Origin: Roseofilum reptotaenium CS-1145
GTDB lineage: Bacteria; Cyanobacteriota; Cyanobacteriia; Cyanobacteriales; Desertifilaceae
DNA: 37,624 nucleotides
Direction: 5' to 3'
NCBI RefSeq assembly: GCF_028330985.1
Contig: NZ_JAQMUE010000037.1
Coordinates: forward strand, 1 to 37,624
The stretch's first letter is position 1; each line of letters opens with the position of its first letter. Under the pieces are notes generated by a model that saw only the letters and a list, made by a program, of their open reading frames with translations, ran no database searches and was not told where the DNA came from. Position numbers and translations under genes: made by a program. Below, piece after piece: positions 28,620 to 37,408 of this stretch.

Positions 28620-31293
28620 TTAGGTCTAATAAACTCTCAAAATCAAACCCATTCAATTTCTGCTCAATGAATTGTATGAGTTCAGCTCGATCGCCGGGCA
28701 AATCTTCAATTAGCTCTAGAATCCTTTGATCGTCCAAGGTAATGGTGGCATGGTATATGTCTTCGAGCCATAGCTCTGGCATCGTCAAAAATATGCTAAC
28801 ATCAACCTTTTCCGCATGGATTGGCTCTGAGAAAATACTGATTCTTAATGGATCTTCATAGGTATACTCTAAGGATAAAAATTCAGCAATAGTCGTCAAA
28901 AGAATAGACTCTTCAAGGGGTTTATAGAGTATGCGATCGTAACTGATTTGAGCGTTTAACTGGTCTTCATCCTCAAAGATCATGGCTGTGATCGCGATAA
29001 TCGGTATAGACTTTTCCTGAGTGATAGCACAAATTTGTTCAATAGTTGGATATCCATTCTGATAGGGCATTCGCAAATCCATCAAAATCAGATCTGGATT
29101 AAAATGGTGCCATTGGGCGATCGCCTCTTTGCCATTGGCTACCCCCTCAACCACAAATCCTACTATTTCCAGCAACGTAACCAACCATTGGCGATCCTCT
29201 GAGTAATCGTCAATCACTAAAATGCGATAAGACGGTTGATCCGGTGCTAAACCCTTTACCCGTGGATGTTCTTGATGTCCTGGGTTCTTGAGTAAACACT
29301 CTGGTTCTACCGGAATCTGAAACTTAAAAATACTACCTCGATCGACGACACTCGATACGCTTAACTTACCCCCCAATAACTCTACAAACTTATGGCTAAT
29401 CGATAGGCCTAAACCGGTTCCCTGTTGGGATGCTAACCCTGTTGAAGTCTGCTGAAAGGGTTGAAACAGTAACTCAATTTCCTCTGGGGGAATTCCTGGG
29501 CCAGTATCTTCTACTTCAAAAGCTAATAAATGCTGTTCTTCCCGCTGTTCAATATAACCCACCCGTAAAATAACTTGTCCACGAGTGGTAAATTTAATCG
29601 CATTACCGAGCAAATTAATCAAAATTTGCCGTAACTTCCCTTCATCTGTTTCCAAGCATTCGGGCAATCGAGTTATCTTTTGCACTTCAAAATGGAGCTG
29701 TTTTTCTGCTGCTTTCAGATTTAACATCTGATAGAGACTCTCGAGGAAAACTTGTATATTAATCGAGGTAGGATTGACCTCGATATAACCCGCTTCAACC
29801 TTGGATAAATCTAAAATATTATTAATTAGCCCTAATAAATGTTCTCCACTGTGATAAATGATATTGAGATAATTTTCGTGTTCGTCAGAGAAATAAGCAT
29901 CTCGCAGGAGAACCTGAGTAAATCCTAAAATGGAATTCAGGGGGGTTCTTAATTCATGACTCATATTGGCTAAAAATCGACTTTTGGCACGGCTGGCAGA
30001 TTCCGCCTGTTCTAGAGCCAGATCCCGTTCTAATTCTACCTGCTTGCGTTCAGTAATATCACGGGCAATCAAAATAACTTGATCCTCTAACATAGGAGAT
30101 AAGGTCGCCGAAAACCAAACCTTGGAGTCTTCAAGATCGAGAGCATAATCTAAAGTAAGGGTAATTTGATCGGCTACCACCTGTTGTAACTGCTGACAGA
30201 GTGTTTCTCGTTGCTCTCCATAAATAATCTGATTAATGGTTTCCGAAATGAGTTCGACTCCCTCTCCCAAAGCCGGAGCCGTGGGACTCATTTTAATGGT
30301 TTCCCCCGCTCGATCCAGGACTAAGACAATATCTCCCATCGCTCCAAATACAGAGCGCATTTCCATTTCTGAAGTCTGGATTTTTTGTTCTAAAAGCCTG
30401 CGATCGCTAATATCGAGGAGAATGCCAAATAATCCCCTCACCTTACTATCCATCCCTAAAATCGGTTGCACTCGCAGCTCACAATAGCGCAGTTGTCGAT
30501 CGCCACTACAGAGAGCTAATTCCCATTCTTGGGCCCTTCCTGTGGCGATCGCCTCTTGGATACGCTGGTGAAACTCCCGGCGATCTTGGGCAGGGAGCTT
30601 TTTCAACACTTGTGCATAGGTCAACCGTTGGGGATCAATCCCTAAAATACGATAGGTTTCCTGCGATCCTCGAATTTCCTGACTGAGGCGAATCTCTTCC
30701 TGACGCTCCCATTCCCAACTGCCAAAGTGGGCAATCCGCTGTACTTCTAATAAGGATGAATTTCCGGAGAGCAAATACTCTGAAGAAGTAGATGGGGAGA
30801 GAGGTTGTTGCCATAGATAACATTCTGGACAGGGTAGGAGATAGGCAGATTTTTCCCTTAATTGATCTCTTAGCTGATGCTGATGCAGTTGCCCTTCAAT
30901 CGCACTGACCAGATCCATGGGTTGACTGGAAGAGAGAAAGCTTACTCCCTGAAGAACTAATCTTTTGACGGTTGCTAAATCGACTGAATCATTGGTTAAC
31001 ACCAGCAAAGGAATACCATGAGTTTTTGGATCGGATTTGAGGCTTTGGTAAACCGGTTGCCAATAATGGGCAGAATGGGATTGAATTAAGACTAAATTCG
31101 GTAGAAAGCCTGAGGGGATACGATCTTCCCAATTCGGGAAAATTTGAACGTCATACCCAAGTTGAACTAACTGGTTTTGTATAATTTCTCCTTGGCTAGG
31201 ATAGCGGGTAATGAGAGCCAGGCGATCGCCGCTCGAGATCTCAGCCCTTTGAGTATCCCTACTATGGGTTCTATCCGTCAGATCGTCTCTCAT
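28567..31293 (-). CDS. Hybrid histidine kinase with degenerate N-terminal receiver, two PAS domains and C-terminal REC
   Basis: 908 residues. The N-terminal ~25-140 has the REC shape (ALITRYPSQG, PNLVLIQSHS, GIPLLVLTNDS), but the phospho-Asp position is Gln71, the acidic pair is absent and the switch Lys is replaced (FLSSSQP), so it is a pseudo-receiver. PAS1 (about 180-297) includes GSWEWERQEE. PAS2 (about 305-415) follows. HisKA has [12 protein letters not shown] with His446. HATPase has INLLGNAIKF, DTGPGIP and GTGLGL. A complete REC has Asp738 in DLILMDLRMP. A helical tail (about 800-908) resembles that of the other two hybrid kinases. It converges on the REC-kinase and is divergent from the 667-residue regulator, a likely partner. 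Confidence 0.93.
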   Translation of the reverse strand: MRDDLTDRTHSRDTQRAEISSGDRLALITRYPSQGEIIQNQLVQLGYDVQIFPNWEDRIPSGFLPNLVLIQSHSAHYWQPVYQSLKSDPKTHGIPLLVLTNDSVDLATVKRLVLQGVSFLSSSQPMDLVSAIEGQLHQHQLRDQLREKSAYLLPCPECYLWQQPLSPSTSSEYLLSGNSSLLEVQRIAHFGSWEWERQEEIRLSQEIRGSQETYRILGIDPQRLTYAQVLKKLPAQDRREFHQRIQEAIATGRAQEWELALCSGDRQLRYCELRVQPILGMDSKVRGLFGILLDISDRRLLEQKIQTSEMEMRSVFGAMGDIVLVLDRAGETIKMSPTAPALGEGVELISETINQIIYGEQRETLCQQLQQVVADQITLTLDYALDLEDSKVWFSATLSPMLEDQVILIARDITERKQVELERDLALEQAESASRAKSRFLANMSHELRTPLNSILGFTQVLLRDAYFSDEHENYLNIIYHSGEHLLGLINNILDLSKVEAGYIEVNPTSINIQVFLESLYQMLNLKAAEKQLHFEVQKITRLPECLETDEGKLRQILINLLGNAIKFTTRGQVILRVGYIEQREEQHLLAFEVEDTGPGIPPEEIELLFQPFQQTSTGLASQQGTGLGLSISHKFVELLGGKLSVSSVVDRGSIFKFQIPVEPECLLKNPGHQEHPRVKGLAPDQPSYRILVIDDYSEDRQWLVTLLEIVGFVVEGVANGKEAIAQWHHFNPDLILMDLRMPYQNGYPTIEQICAITQEKSIPIIAITAMIFEDEDQLNAQISYDRILYKPLEESILLTTIAEFLSLEYTYEDPLRISIFSEPIHAEKVDVSIFLTMPELWLEDIYHATITLDDQRILELIEDLPGDRAELIQFIEQKLNGFDFESLLDLITPLLPESLLQHQTLEE

Positions 31294-31641
31294 GGCGAGA
31301 ATGTCCTTGGCATCAACAGAGCTGTAGATGAGGATTGAAACTCAGCTTCAGTCATCTTTAGAGTTACTGAAGTAGTCTATCAAGAATATCTATTACCTGT
31401 ATAAGAATCAAGCTCGGATCGGAGGAGTCAGATAATATGTAAAAATTCAAGTCAAATCCTGAATCCGCCCCCTGGGGTAACTGGTTCAGTCCATTGGCGA
31501 TCGCTTCAGGGATAGCCTTGAACACTTGAGGGATTCCCATTGTGGGATCGTGAGCCTCTTCTTTGTGTGTGTAACAACTATTGTCCAGTTCCCCTGGTTA
31601 TTTCCTCTTTCCACGCTCCAAAGCACGAATAAGCCATAACT
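31294..31641. promoter_or_regulatory. Divergent intergenic region between kinase and regulator
   Basis: 348 bp without a convincing gene. It must hold both promoters. A HIP1 site (GGCGATCGCTTC near 31497) and a TTGACT / TATTAT pair on the minus strand near 31430-31466 with poor spacing were seen; no confident promoter or repeat operator could be assigned. Confidence 0.5.
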
Positions 31642-33645
31642 ATGAGAATTTTAATCACCGAAGATGACCCCATTTTAGCACCCATGCTCAAGAAAGCCTT
31701 AACCCACCAACATCATGTAGTTGATATTGCTCATGATGGGGAAATTGGCTGGGAATATGCTGATACTCTCACCTACGATTTAATTTTATTAGATATCGAT
31801 CTCCCCAAGCTAGATGGATTCAATTTATGTCATCGTTTACGACAAGAAGGATATCAAGGCGCGATTATCCTATTAACCGCCAAACATGAGAGTACTTATA
31901 AAGTCAAAGGTCTAGATGCTGGAGCCGATGATTATGTCGTGAAACCTTGTACCCTAGAAGAACTGAATGCTCGGATTCGGGCCGTAATGCGTCGTCGGCA
32001 AACCTATACCCAATCCCTGTTAATCTGGGGAGATTTATCTTTAAATCCGAAAACTTTTGAGGTGACTTATCAACAAAAAGATCTTTCTCTATCTGCCAAA
32101 GAGTATAGTTTGCTGGAATTATTTTTGCGCCATCCCCAGAGAATCTTTAGTAGTAGTAGTATTTTAGATTATTTATGGTCATTTCCTGATAGCCCAGGGG
32201 AAGATACGGTGCGGGCCCATGTGAAGCGCCTGCGACGCAAATTAAAAAATGTAGGTGCAGATGGGGTCATCGAAACCATTTATGGTATGGGTTATCGTTT
32301 GAAAACCGTACCCCCTAAAGCAGCAGAAGACCCAAGTCCTACTCCCCCTGTCGTCCCGATCGCTGAACCTCAGAAACTGGAGACTCCAGAAGCTCAAACT
32401 GAGGCAACGATCGCCGAATTATGGGAGTCTTTCAAAGGGCCGATTCTAGAGCGGTTAACCCTTCTAGATGATGCGATCACTGACTTAGAACAAGGTACCT
32501 TATCAGAAGATATGCGCCAGGAAGGACGGCGCACCGCCCACAAATTAGTCGGCTCTTTGGGCATGTTTGGCTATCCCCAAGGATCGGAAATCGCTCGGTT
32601 AATAGAAATGATTTTCCAATCCGATAAGGTTAGGCATCAGGGGAGCAAGTTGCGATCGCATCTAAGACAACTGCAAGTCTTGCTTACTCCCCCTGAAGAA
32701 CAGACCCCAAAACAACAGCAAGAAGAGCAATCTTTGGATCTCCCGGATCGTCAAGACTCCGATCTTCCTGCTCCCCTAGTTGTCCTCGCAGTTGACGACG
32801 ATCCCTTAATTCACAAACGTCTCACCACCTGTCTCCCCCCCTGGGGAATTGACGTTACCCCCTTGGGAGACCCCCATAACTTTTGGCAAACCCTGAAGCA
32901 AGTCCAGCCCCATCTGCTGATTTTAGACATCGATATGCCCGATATTACCGGATTAGACTTATGTGAAGCCGTTCGCAACGATCCAGATTGGAATAACTTA
33001 CCCATTCTCTTTTTAACCACCTACAAAGACCCAGAAACCATTAATCGCCTTTATTCCCTGGGTGCGGATGACTACGTGAATAAAACGGCCACCGATTCCG
33101 AATTAGTTACCCGCATCTTAAACCGTCTGGAGAGGTATCAACTCCTCCAATCTTGCTTAAATCTCTCTCCTCAAATCGATCCACGCGATGAATTAACCGC
33201 CCTGATCCGTCGCTATCCGGCTTGGACACAACTTGAACATCAGTTAGAGAGATGCCATCAAGATCGTCAGTCTCTCGCTGTAATTATTCTGGATATCGAT
33301 CGCTTTCGACAGATTAATCAACAGGGAGGCTATCGATTAGGCGATCGCGTCCTCAAAAATATTGCCCAAATTTTACTCGAGCAAGTCCCCCCAAAAACAT
33401 TAATTACCCGATGGGGAGACGATCAATTTTTATTAGCTGCTCCCGGAATCAATCCTCAACAAACTGAGCGATTAATCCAACAGATCCTCATTCAAGTAGA
33501 TCGGATGGATATTGGTGGTTTAAAACCGATTAAAATTACCCTCAGTAGTGGCTGTGCCCAATTTCCCGATCACGGTCAAGAATTAGAGCAACTTTGTCAA
33601 CGGGCAGAAAACGCTCTACATTTAGCCCGAAAAAATCGGGGGTAG
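31642..33645 (+). CDS. Multidomain response regulator REC-wHTH-HPt-REC-GGDEF (degenerate)
   Basis: 667 residues. REC1 (1-118) has acidic pair EDD, Asp51 in DLILLDIDLP and Lys101 (VVKP). An OmpR/PhoB winged helix (about 126-222) has LSLSAKEYSLLELFL and TVRAHVKRLRRKL, ending IETIYGMGYRLK. A Pro-rich linker leads to an HPt (about 255-345) with AHKLVGSLGMFG and His300. REC2 (about 378-495) has DDD, Asp429 and Lys481. A GGDEF-like domain (about 515-665) has LDIDRFRQINQ but the signature is GDDQF at 592-596. Two receivers, a phosphotransfer His and a DNA-binding domain in one chain allow an internal relay. The signature change (second Gly to Asp, Glu to Gln) makes diguanylate cyclase activity doubtful, and no RxxD I-site is seen. 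Confidence 0.93.
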   Translation: MRILITEDDPILAPMLKKALTHQHHVVDIAHDGEIGWEYADTLTYDLILLDIDLPKLDGFNLCHRLRQEGYQGAIILLTAKHESTYKVKGLDAGADDYVVKPCTLEELNARIRAVMRRRQTYTQSLLIWGDLSLNPKTFEVTYQQKDLSLSAKEYSLLELFLRHPQRIFSSSSILDYLWSFPDSPGEDTVRAHVKRLRRKLKNVGADGVIETIYGMGYRLKTVPPKAAEDPSPTPPVVPIAEPQKLETPEAQTEATIAELWESFKGPILERLTLLDDAITDLEQGTLSEDMRQEGRRTAHKLVGSLGMFGYPQGSEIARLIEMIFQSDKVRHQGSKLRSHLRQLQVLLTPPEEQTPKQQQEEQSLDLPDRQDSDLPAPLVVLAVDDDPLIHKRLTTCLPPWGIDVTPLGDPHNFWQTLKQVQPHLLILDIDMPDITGLDLCEAVRNDPDWNNLPILFLTTYKDPETINRLYSLGADDYVNKTATDSELVTRILNRLERYQLLQSCLNLSPQIDPRDELTALIRRYPAWTQLEHQLERCHQDRQSLAVIILDIDRFRQINQQGGYRLGDRVLKNIAQILLEQVPPKTLITRWGDDQFLLAAPGINPQQTERLIQQILIQVDRMDIGGLKPIKITLSSGCAQFPDHGQELEQLCQRAENALHLARKNRG

Positions 33646-33654
33646 AGGCATAGA

Positions 33655-33730
33655 CCTAGAAACCGGGTTTGTGCAAAATTTTTGGACTCTCAACCCAATT
33701 CTGGATTCAGAAACCCGGTTTCTTTGTTGG
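33655..33730. repeat. Palindromic repeat, copy C
   Basis: CCTAGAAACCGGGTTTGTGC opens and AGAAACCCGGTTTCT (33709-33723) closes a ~37-nt spacer. It lies just before the toxin-antitoxin operon, and its right edge supplies the putative -35 of that operon. Confidence 0.82.
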
Positions 33731-33757
33731 TGGCGATCTCTAATGCTATAATTATAG
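33724..33757 (+). promoter_or_regulatory. Putative promoter and operator of the toxin-antitoxin pair
   Basis: TTGTTG (33724-33729), 17 bp, TATAAT (33747-33752) with TGC before it. The -10 lies in the perfect palindrome CTATAATTATAG (33746-33757), a good candidate operator for autorepression by the ParD-like protein, the usual regulation for such pairs. Confidence 0.65.
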
Positions 33758-33781
33758 ATAAATTTTGGCACAAATAGACTG

Positions 33782-34042
33782 ATGGATATCACCTTAAAGA
33801 GTGAACAAGCTGACTTAGTTCAACAACAGATCAATAGTGGAAAATACCATACTCCAGAAGAAGTAATTTCTGAAGCTCTACAATTACTGTCTCAACGAAA
33901 TAGAGACTACGAGGAGTGGGTAGAAGAAACTCGGAACAAAGTAGATATAGCGATTGAAGAACTCAGACAAGGTGAAGGTATTGATGGTGAATTTGTTGTT
34001 GCTCAACTCAAAGAAAAAATCAACAAAGCCCGTAAAAGTTAA
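33782..34042 (+). CDS. ParD-like (ribbon-helix-helix) antitoxin
   Basis: 86 residues. The first 45 residues (MDITLKSEQADLVQQQINSG and YHTPEEVISEALQLL) fit the ParD/CopG-type ribbon-helix-helix DNA-binding fold. The C-terminal tail is acidic and helical, as expected for the toxin-neutralising part. The stop is 2 bp before the toxin start. Antitoxins of this type bind the toxin and repress their own promoter. Confidence 0.87.
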   Translation: MDITLKSEQADLVQQQINSGKYHTPEEVISEALQLLSQRNRDYEEWVEETRNKVDIAIEELRQGEGIDGEFVVAQLKEKINKARKS

Positions 34043-34044
34043 CT

Positions 34045-34356
34045 ATGAATCGTTACATCATTGCTCCTTCGGCTAGTCGTGATTTAAATCAGATCATCGA
34101 TTATTTTTCCGAATTTAATATTGAAAAAGGAGAGCGTTGGATTGCAGCTTTTCAGAAAAAGTGTAAAAACCTGATGAACTTTCCCAAGCTAGGACGCACT
34201 TATGGAGAAATTAGAGAAGGTTTGCGCGGTGTGCCCTTAAATGGCTATATTATTCTCTATCAGATTACGGATGATACCCTAGAAATTCTGCGGGTAGTAC
34301 ACGGTTCTCGTAACTTAAACGCATTGTTTGAGCCAGATGAAGAAGAAAGGGAATAG
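34045..34356 (+). CDS. RelE/ParE-family toxin
   Basis: 103 residues: RYIIAPSASRDLNQIIDYFS and RWIAAFQKKCKNLMNFPKLG, then RTYGEIREGLRGVPLNGYII and LEILRVVHGSRN. This is the ParE-type small beta-sheet fold with the closing basic VVHGSRN strand. Pairing with a ParD-like gene favours ParE (DNA gyrase poisoning) over RelE (mRNA cleavage), but family text alone does not decide. Both genes look intact. Confidence 0.87.
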   Translation: MNRYIIAPSASRDLNQIIDYFSEFNIEKGERWIAAFQKKCKNLMNFPKLGRTYGEIREGLRGVPLNGYIILYQITDDTLEILRVVHGSRNLNALFEPDEEERE

Positions 34357-34376
34357 TACAAGGGCGATCGCTCAAG

Positions 34377-34431
34377 GTCTAGAAACCGGTTTTCCCTCCA
34401 AAAGGGTTGCACAAACTCGGTTTTCTTCCAT
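34377..34431. repeat. Palindromic repeat, copy D (shortened)
   Basis: GTCTAGAAACCGGTTTTCCC opens and AAACTCGGTTTTCTT closes. Read on the minus strand it gives GAGTTTGTGCAA, matching copy C's GGGTTTGTGCAA, so D is inverted relative to C. Confidence 0.7.
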
Positions 34432-34500
34432 TGCCTATTGCCTTTTAGCTTCCCTCCTTGGGGAGACACAGGGGGGGTTTACCTTTTGCCTTAATAAAAT

Positions 34501-35340
34501 ATGAATAACCTTTACAGCCTATTGTTGATGACTCTGGTGACGGCTACCCTAGGAGGAGCCAGCTTTGCCCTATTCTGGCATAATCGCCCGGTTGTGAATA
34601 CTCCTGCATCCCAACCTTCTCGAACACCGTCTACTGCTGCGGTTTCCCCTAATGCGTCTATGGAGATTCCGTCAGAAATCCGCCCTTTAAATCTATTAGA
34701 TCGGGATGATGTGGAACCGGGAAGCGAGTTTGATGAATTTCGTCGAGAATTTCGTCATGCAGTAGGAAACCGAGATTCAGACTTTATTATGGACTTGCTG
34801 CCAGAGGAGAGTCCTTTATGGGAGACCATGGGAGAAGTGAGGATGTGGGAAGAGCTGGAAAAGGCGATCGCCCTCGGATGCATTGCCGAACCGGATCCCA
34901 CCGATGCTAATGTTGATCCATTTACATCCCTCTGGATTTGTCCCCCCGTACAATCCGAACTACTGCAAGCCTATCCCCCATTGGCCGACTCACCCCAACC
35001 TAGACTAGACTGGGAAAAGAACCAGGTGGTTGTAGTGGGAGCGGGGGTGAATGTGCGATCTGGGCCCGATATCGACAGCGAGGCCATTTCTGTCGCCTCC
35101 AACGAAGTCTTAACCCGCAATCCTTCATCATCAGAGGACACAGAAATAGAAGAAATAGAGGAAACATCTAACACCTTTTCCAGTCCCCTTGATGGATGGA
35201 CAGCAATCTGGTTACCGAGTGGAGAAGCTGGTTATATTTATAATCGCTATGTCTATTCTCCCCTAGACCCCCAAATTCAATTTGGCCAAGTTCAAGGAGA
35301 ATGGAAACTCTTCTATTTCTCCCAACCTCCTAACCCTTAG
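34501..35340 (+). CDS. Exported or membrane-anchored SH3-domain protein
   Basis: 279 residues. The N-terminal hydrophobic segment (about 4-26) is a signal peptide or anchor. A Ser/Thr/Pro-rich spacer follows, then an acidic middle region (DRDDVEPGSEFDEFRREFRH, LGCIAEPDPTD), and a bacterial SH3-like domain (about 175-265) with VVVGAGVNVRSGPDIDSEAI and GYIYNRYVYSPLDPQ, interrupted by an acidic insertion (SSSEDTEIEEIEET). Such SH3b domains often bind cell-wall or surface components. The family as a whole was not identified; cyanobacteria have many of this type. It follows the toxin gene by 144 bp and precedes ftsH by 90 bp. Confidence 0.82.
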   Translation: MNNLYSLLLMTLVTATLGGASFALFWHNRPVVNTPASQPSRTPSTAAVSPNASMEIPSEIRPLNLLDRDDVEPGSEFDEFRREFRHAVGNRDSDFIMDLLPEESPLWETMGEVRMWEELEKAIALGCIAEPDPTDANVDPFTSLWICPPVQSELLQAYPPLADSPQPRLDWEKNQVVVVGAGVNVRSGPDIDSEAISVASNEVLTRNPSSSEDTEIEEIEETSNTFSSPLDGWTAIWLPSGEAGYIYNRYVYSPLDPQIQFGQVQGEWKLFYFSQPPNP

Positions 35341-35430
35341 TGTGCTGGGCACGGGTAAGAGATGATAGGGAATGGCTAATGGCTAAACTGGTATAACGAC
35401 TAATTTAAATATTGAGAGTTCATTGAATCT

Positions 35431-37296
35431 ATGAGTATTAAGAAAAAGCCCCAATTACCTCGACCTCAACAGATGGGTTGGATTTTAGTCGGTGTGGCTG
35501 GGGTAATTGTAGCAGTCAACTATATTCTCCCTCAATTTACACGGCCGAGACTGCCCACCATTCCCTACAGTGAATTTTTATCTCAAGTCAAGAATAATCA
35601 GATTTCTGGTGTGCAAATTGGGTCGAACGAAATCCGCTATCGCCTGAAATCAGAAAACGGCTCAGAAGAACTCGGCCCCCTACTCTCAACGACTCCCGTA
35701 TTTGACCCCGAATTAGTCCAGCGATTAGAAGCGAATGGGGTTCTGTTTCAAGCGGCTCCACCGCCAACGAATACCTGGTTTGCTGTTCTCTTAAATTGGG
35801 TGATACCACCGATTATTTTGGTCGTTGCGTTTCAGTTTTTCCTCAATCGGGGGAATTCCCAATCTCTCGCCATTAGTAAGAGTAAAGCCAAGATTTATGT
35901 AGAAGGAGAATCAGAAAAAATAACCTTTGCGGATGTGGCTGGAGTCGAAGAAGCAAAAATTGAATTAGCAGAAATTGTGGAGTTTCTCAAAAGTCCCGAT
36001 CGCTTCAAAAACATCGGTGCGAGAATTCCTAAAGGCGTGTTATTAGTTGGCCCTCCAGGAACCGGAAAAACTCTTTTAGCCAAAGCCGTTGCTGGAGAAG
36101 CAAATGTTTCTTTTTTCAGCATCTCAGCTTCCGAGTTTGTAGAGCTATTTGTGGGCACGGGAGCTGCACGAGTCCGGGATTTATTTGAACAAGCGAAAAA
36201 GAAAGCACCCTGTATTATCTTTATCGATGAATTGGATGCCATTGGTAAATCCCGTAGCAGTGGCGCGGGGCAAAGTGGCTCGAATGATGAACGGGAGCAA
36301 ACCCTAAACCAGCTTTTGACGGAAATGGACGGCTTTGGAGTTGGGGATGCCACGGTGATTGTTTTAGCAGCAACGAACCGCCCAGAAGCCTTGGATGCTG
36401 CCTTGTTGCGTCCCGGACGCTTCGATCGCCAAGTGCTGGTAGACCGACCGGATTTAGCGGGAAGGTTGACAATATTGGAGATTTATGCTAAAAAAGTTAA
36501 ACTTGGGGAAGATATTGATTTGAGGGCGATCGCCACCCAAACGCCTGGATTTGCGGGAGCAGACCTCGCCAACCTAGTCAATGAAGCTGCATTACTCGCG
36601 GCTCGCAACAACCGGGAAGCTGTATCTCAAGCTGATTTTAAAGAGGCGATCGAGCGCGTGATCGCCGGACTAGAGAAAAAGAGCCGTGTATTGAGCGATC
36701 GTGAGAAAAAACGAGTCGCTTATCACGAAGTCGGCCATGCCTTAATAGGAGCCTTAATGCCGGGAGGCAGCAAAGTCGCCAAAATCTCCATTGTTCCCCG
36801 GGGTCTATCTGCCCTCGGCTACACCCTCAAATTGCCCACTGAAGACCGGTTCCTGATGGAAGAATGGGAATTACGCGACCAAATTGCCATGTTACTCGGC
36901 GGACGCGCTGCCGAAGAACTCATCTTTAATACCATTTCCACCGGAGCCTCTGACGACTTGCAACGAGCCACAAACTTAGCCGAACAAATGGTCACGACCT
37001 ACGGCATGAGCAAAGTCTTAGGCCCCTTAGCTTATCAAAAACTTCAGTCTGGAAACTTCCTTGGTAATGGTAGTGGCAACACTCGCCGCATGATGAGCGA
37101 CGACACTGCCCAAACCATCGATCGCGAAGTCAAAGAAATTGTCGAACAAGGATATGAAAAAGCCTTTAGCATTTTGTCCCACAATCAAGAACTGATGGAA
37201 CAAATAACCCAAAAACTCTTAGAAACTGAAGTGTTAGAAGGCGAACAACTGCAAGTGTGGTTGGATCGCGTCAGTCCGATCTCTTCTCCATCCTAA
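35431..37296 (+). CDS. ftsH: ATP-dependent zinc metalloprotease FtsH
   Basis: 621 residues. TM1 (about 16-33) and TM2 (about 116-137) frame the ~80-residue lumenal or periplasmic domain. The AAA+ domain has Walker A GPPGTGKT (207-214), Walker B CIIFIDELDA (261-270) and the second region of homology with two Arg (ATNRPEALDAALLRPGRFDR). The Zn site is HEVGH (432-436). The pore region reads FVELFVGTGAARVRDLF, where many FtsH have GVGASRVRD. It degrades membrane proteins; cyanobacteria have about four paralogues forming hetero- and homo-complexes with roles in photosystem II repair and stress. Which paralogue this is cannot be settled here. Confidence 0.97.
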   Translation: MSIKKKPQLPRPQQMGWILVGVAGVIVAVNYILPQFTRPRLPTIPYSEFLSQVKNNQISGVQIGSNEIRYRLKSENGSEELGPLLSTTPVFDPELVQRLEANGVLFQAAPPPTNTWFAVLLNWVIPPIILVVAFQFFLNRGNSQSLAISKSKAKIYVEGESEKITFADVAGVEEAKIELAEIVEFLKSPDRFKNIGARIPKGVLLVGPPGTGKTLLAKAVAGEANVSFFSISASEFVELFVGTGAARVRDLFEQAKKKAPCIIFIDELDAIGKSRSSGAGQSGSNDEREQTLNQLLTEMDGFGVGDATVIVLAATNRPEALDAALLRPGRFDRQVLVDRPDLAGRLTILEIYAKKVKLGEDIDLRAIATQTPGFAGADLANLVNEAALLAARNNREAVSQADFKEAIERVIAGLEKKSRVLSDREKKRVAYHEVGHALIGALMPGGSKVAKISIVPRGLSALGYTLKLPTEDRFLMEEWELRDQIAMLLGGRAAEELIFNTISTGASDDLQRATNLAEQMVTTYGMSKVLGPLAYQKLQSGNFLGNGSGNTRRMMSDDTAQTIDREVKEIVEQGYEKAFSILSHNQELMEQITQKLLETEVLEGEQLQVWLDRVSPISSPS

Positions 37297-37339
37297 ATAT
37301 TGATGGATGACAAGCTTCAAGAGAAATAGTCGGGCGATC

Positions 37340-37367
37340 GTAGAGACAAGGTACACCTTGTCTCTAC
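37340..37367. repeat. 28-bp palindrome after ftsH
   Basis: GTAGAGACAAGGT and ACCTTGTCTCTAC are exact inverted copies around AC. GTAGAGAC…GTCTCTAC palindromes are frequent dispersed elements in cyanobacterial intergenic DNA. It may also stop ftsH transcription, though no T-run follows. Confidence 0.85.
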
Positions 37368-37408
37368 CTATTTCGATCGTTATATCTAGTCTGGTTCATT
37401 GGCTATGA

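Noticed and set aside
35895-36353. 152-codon antisense ORF inside ftsH
   Set aside because: It runs opposite a strongly conserved AAA+ domain and has no recognisable family.
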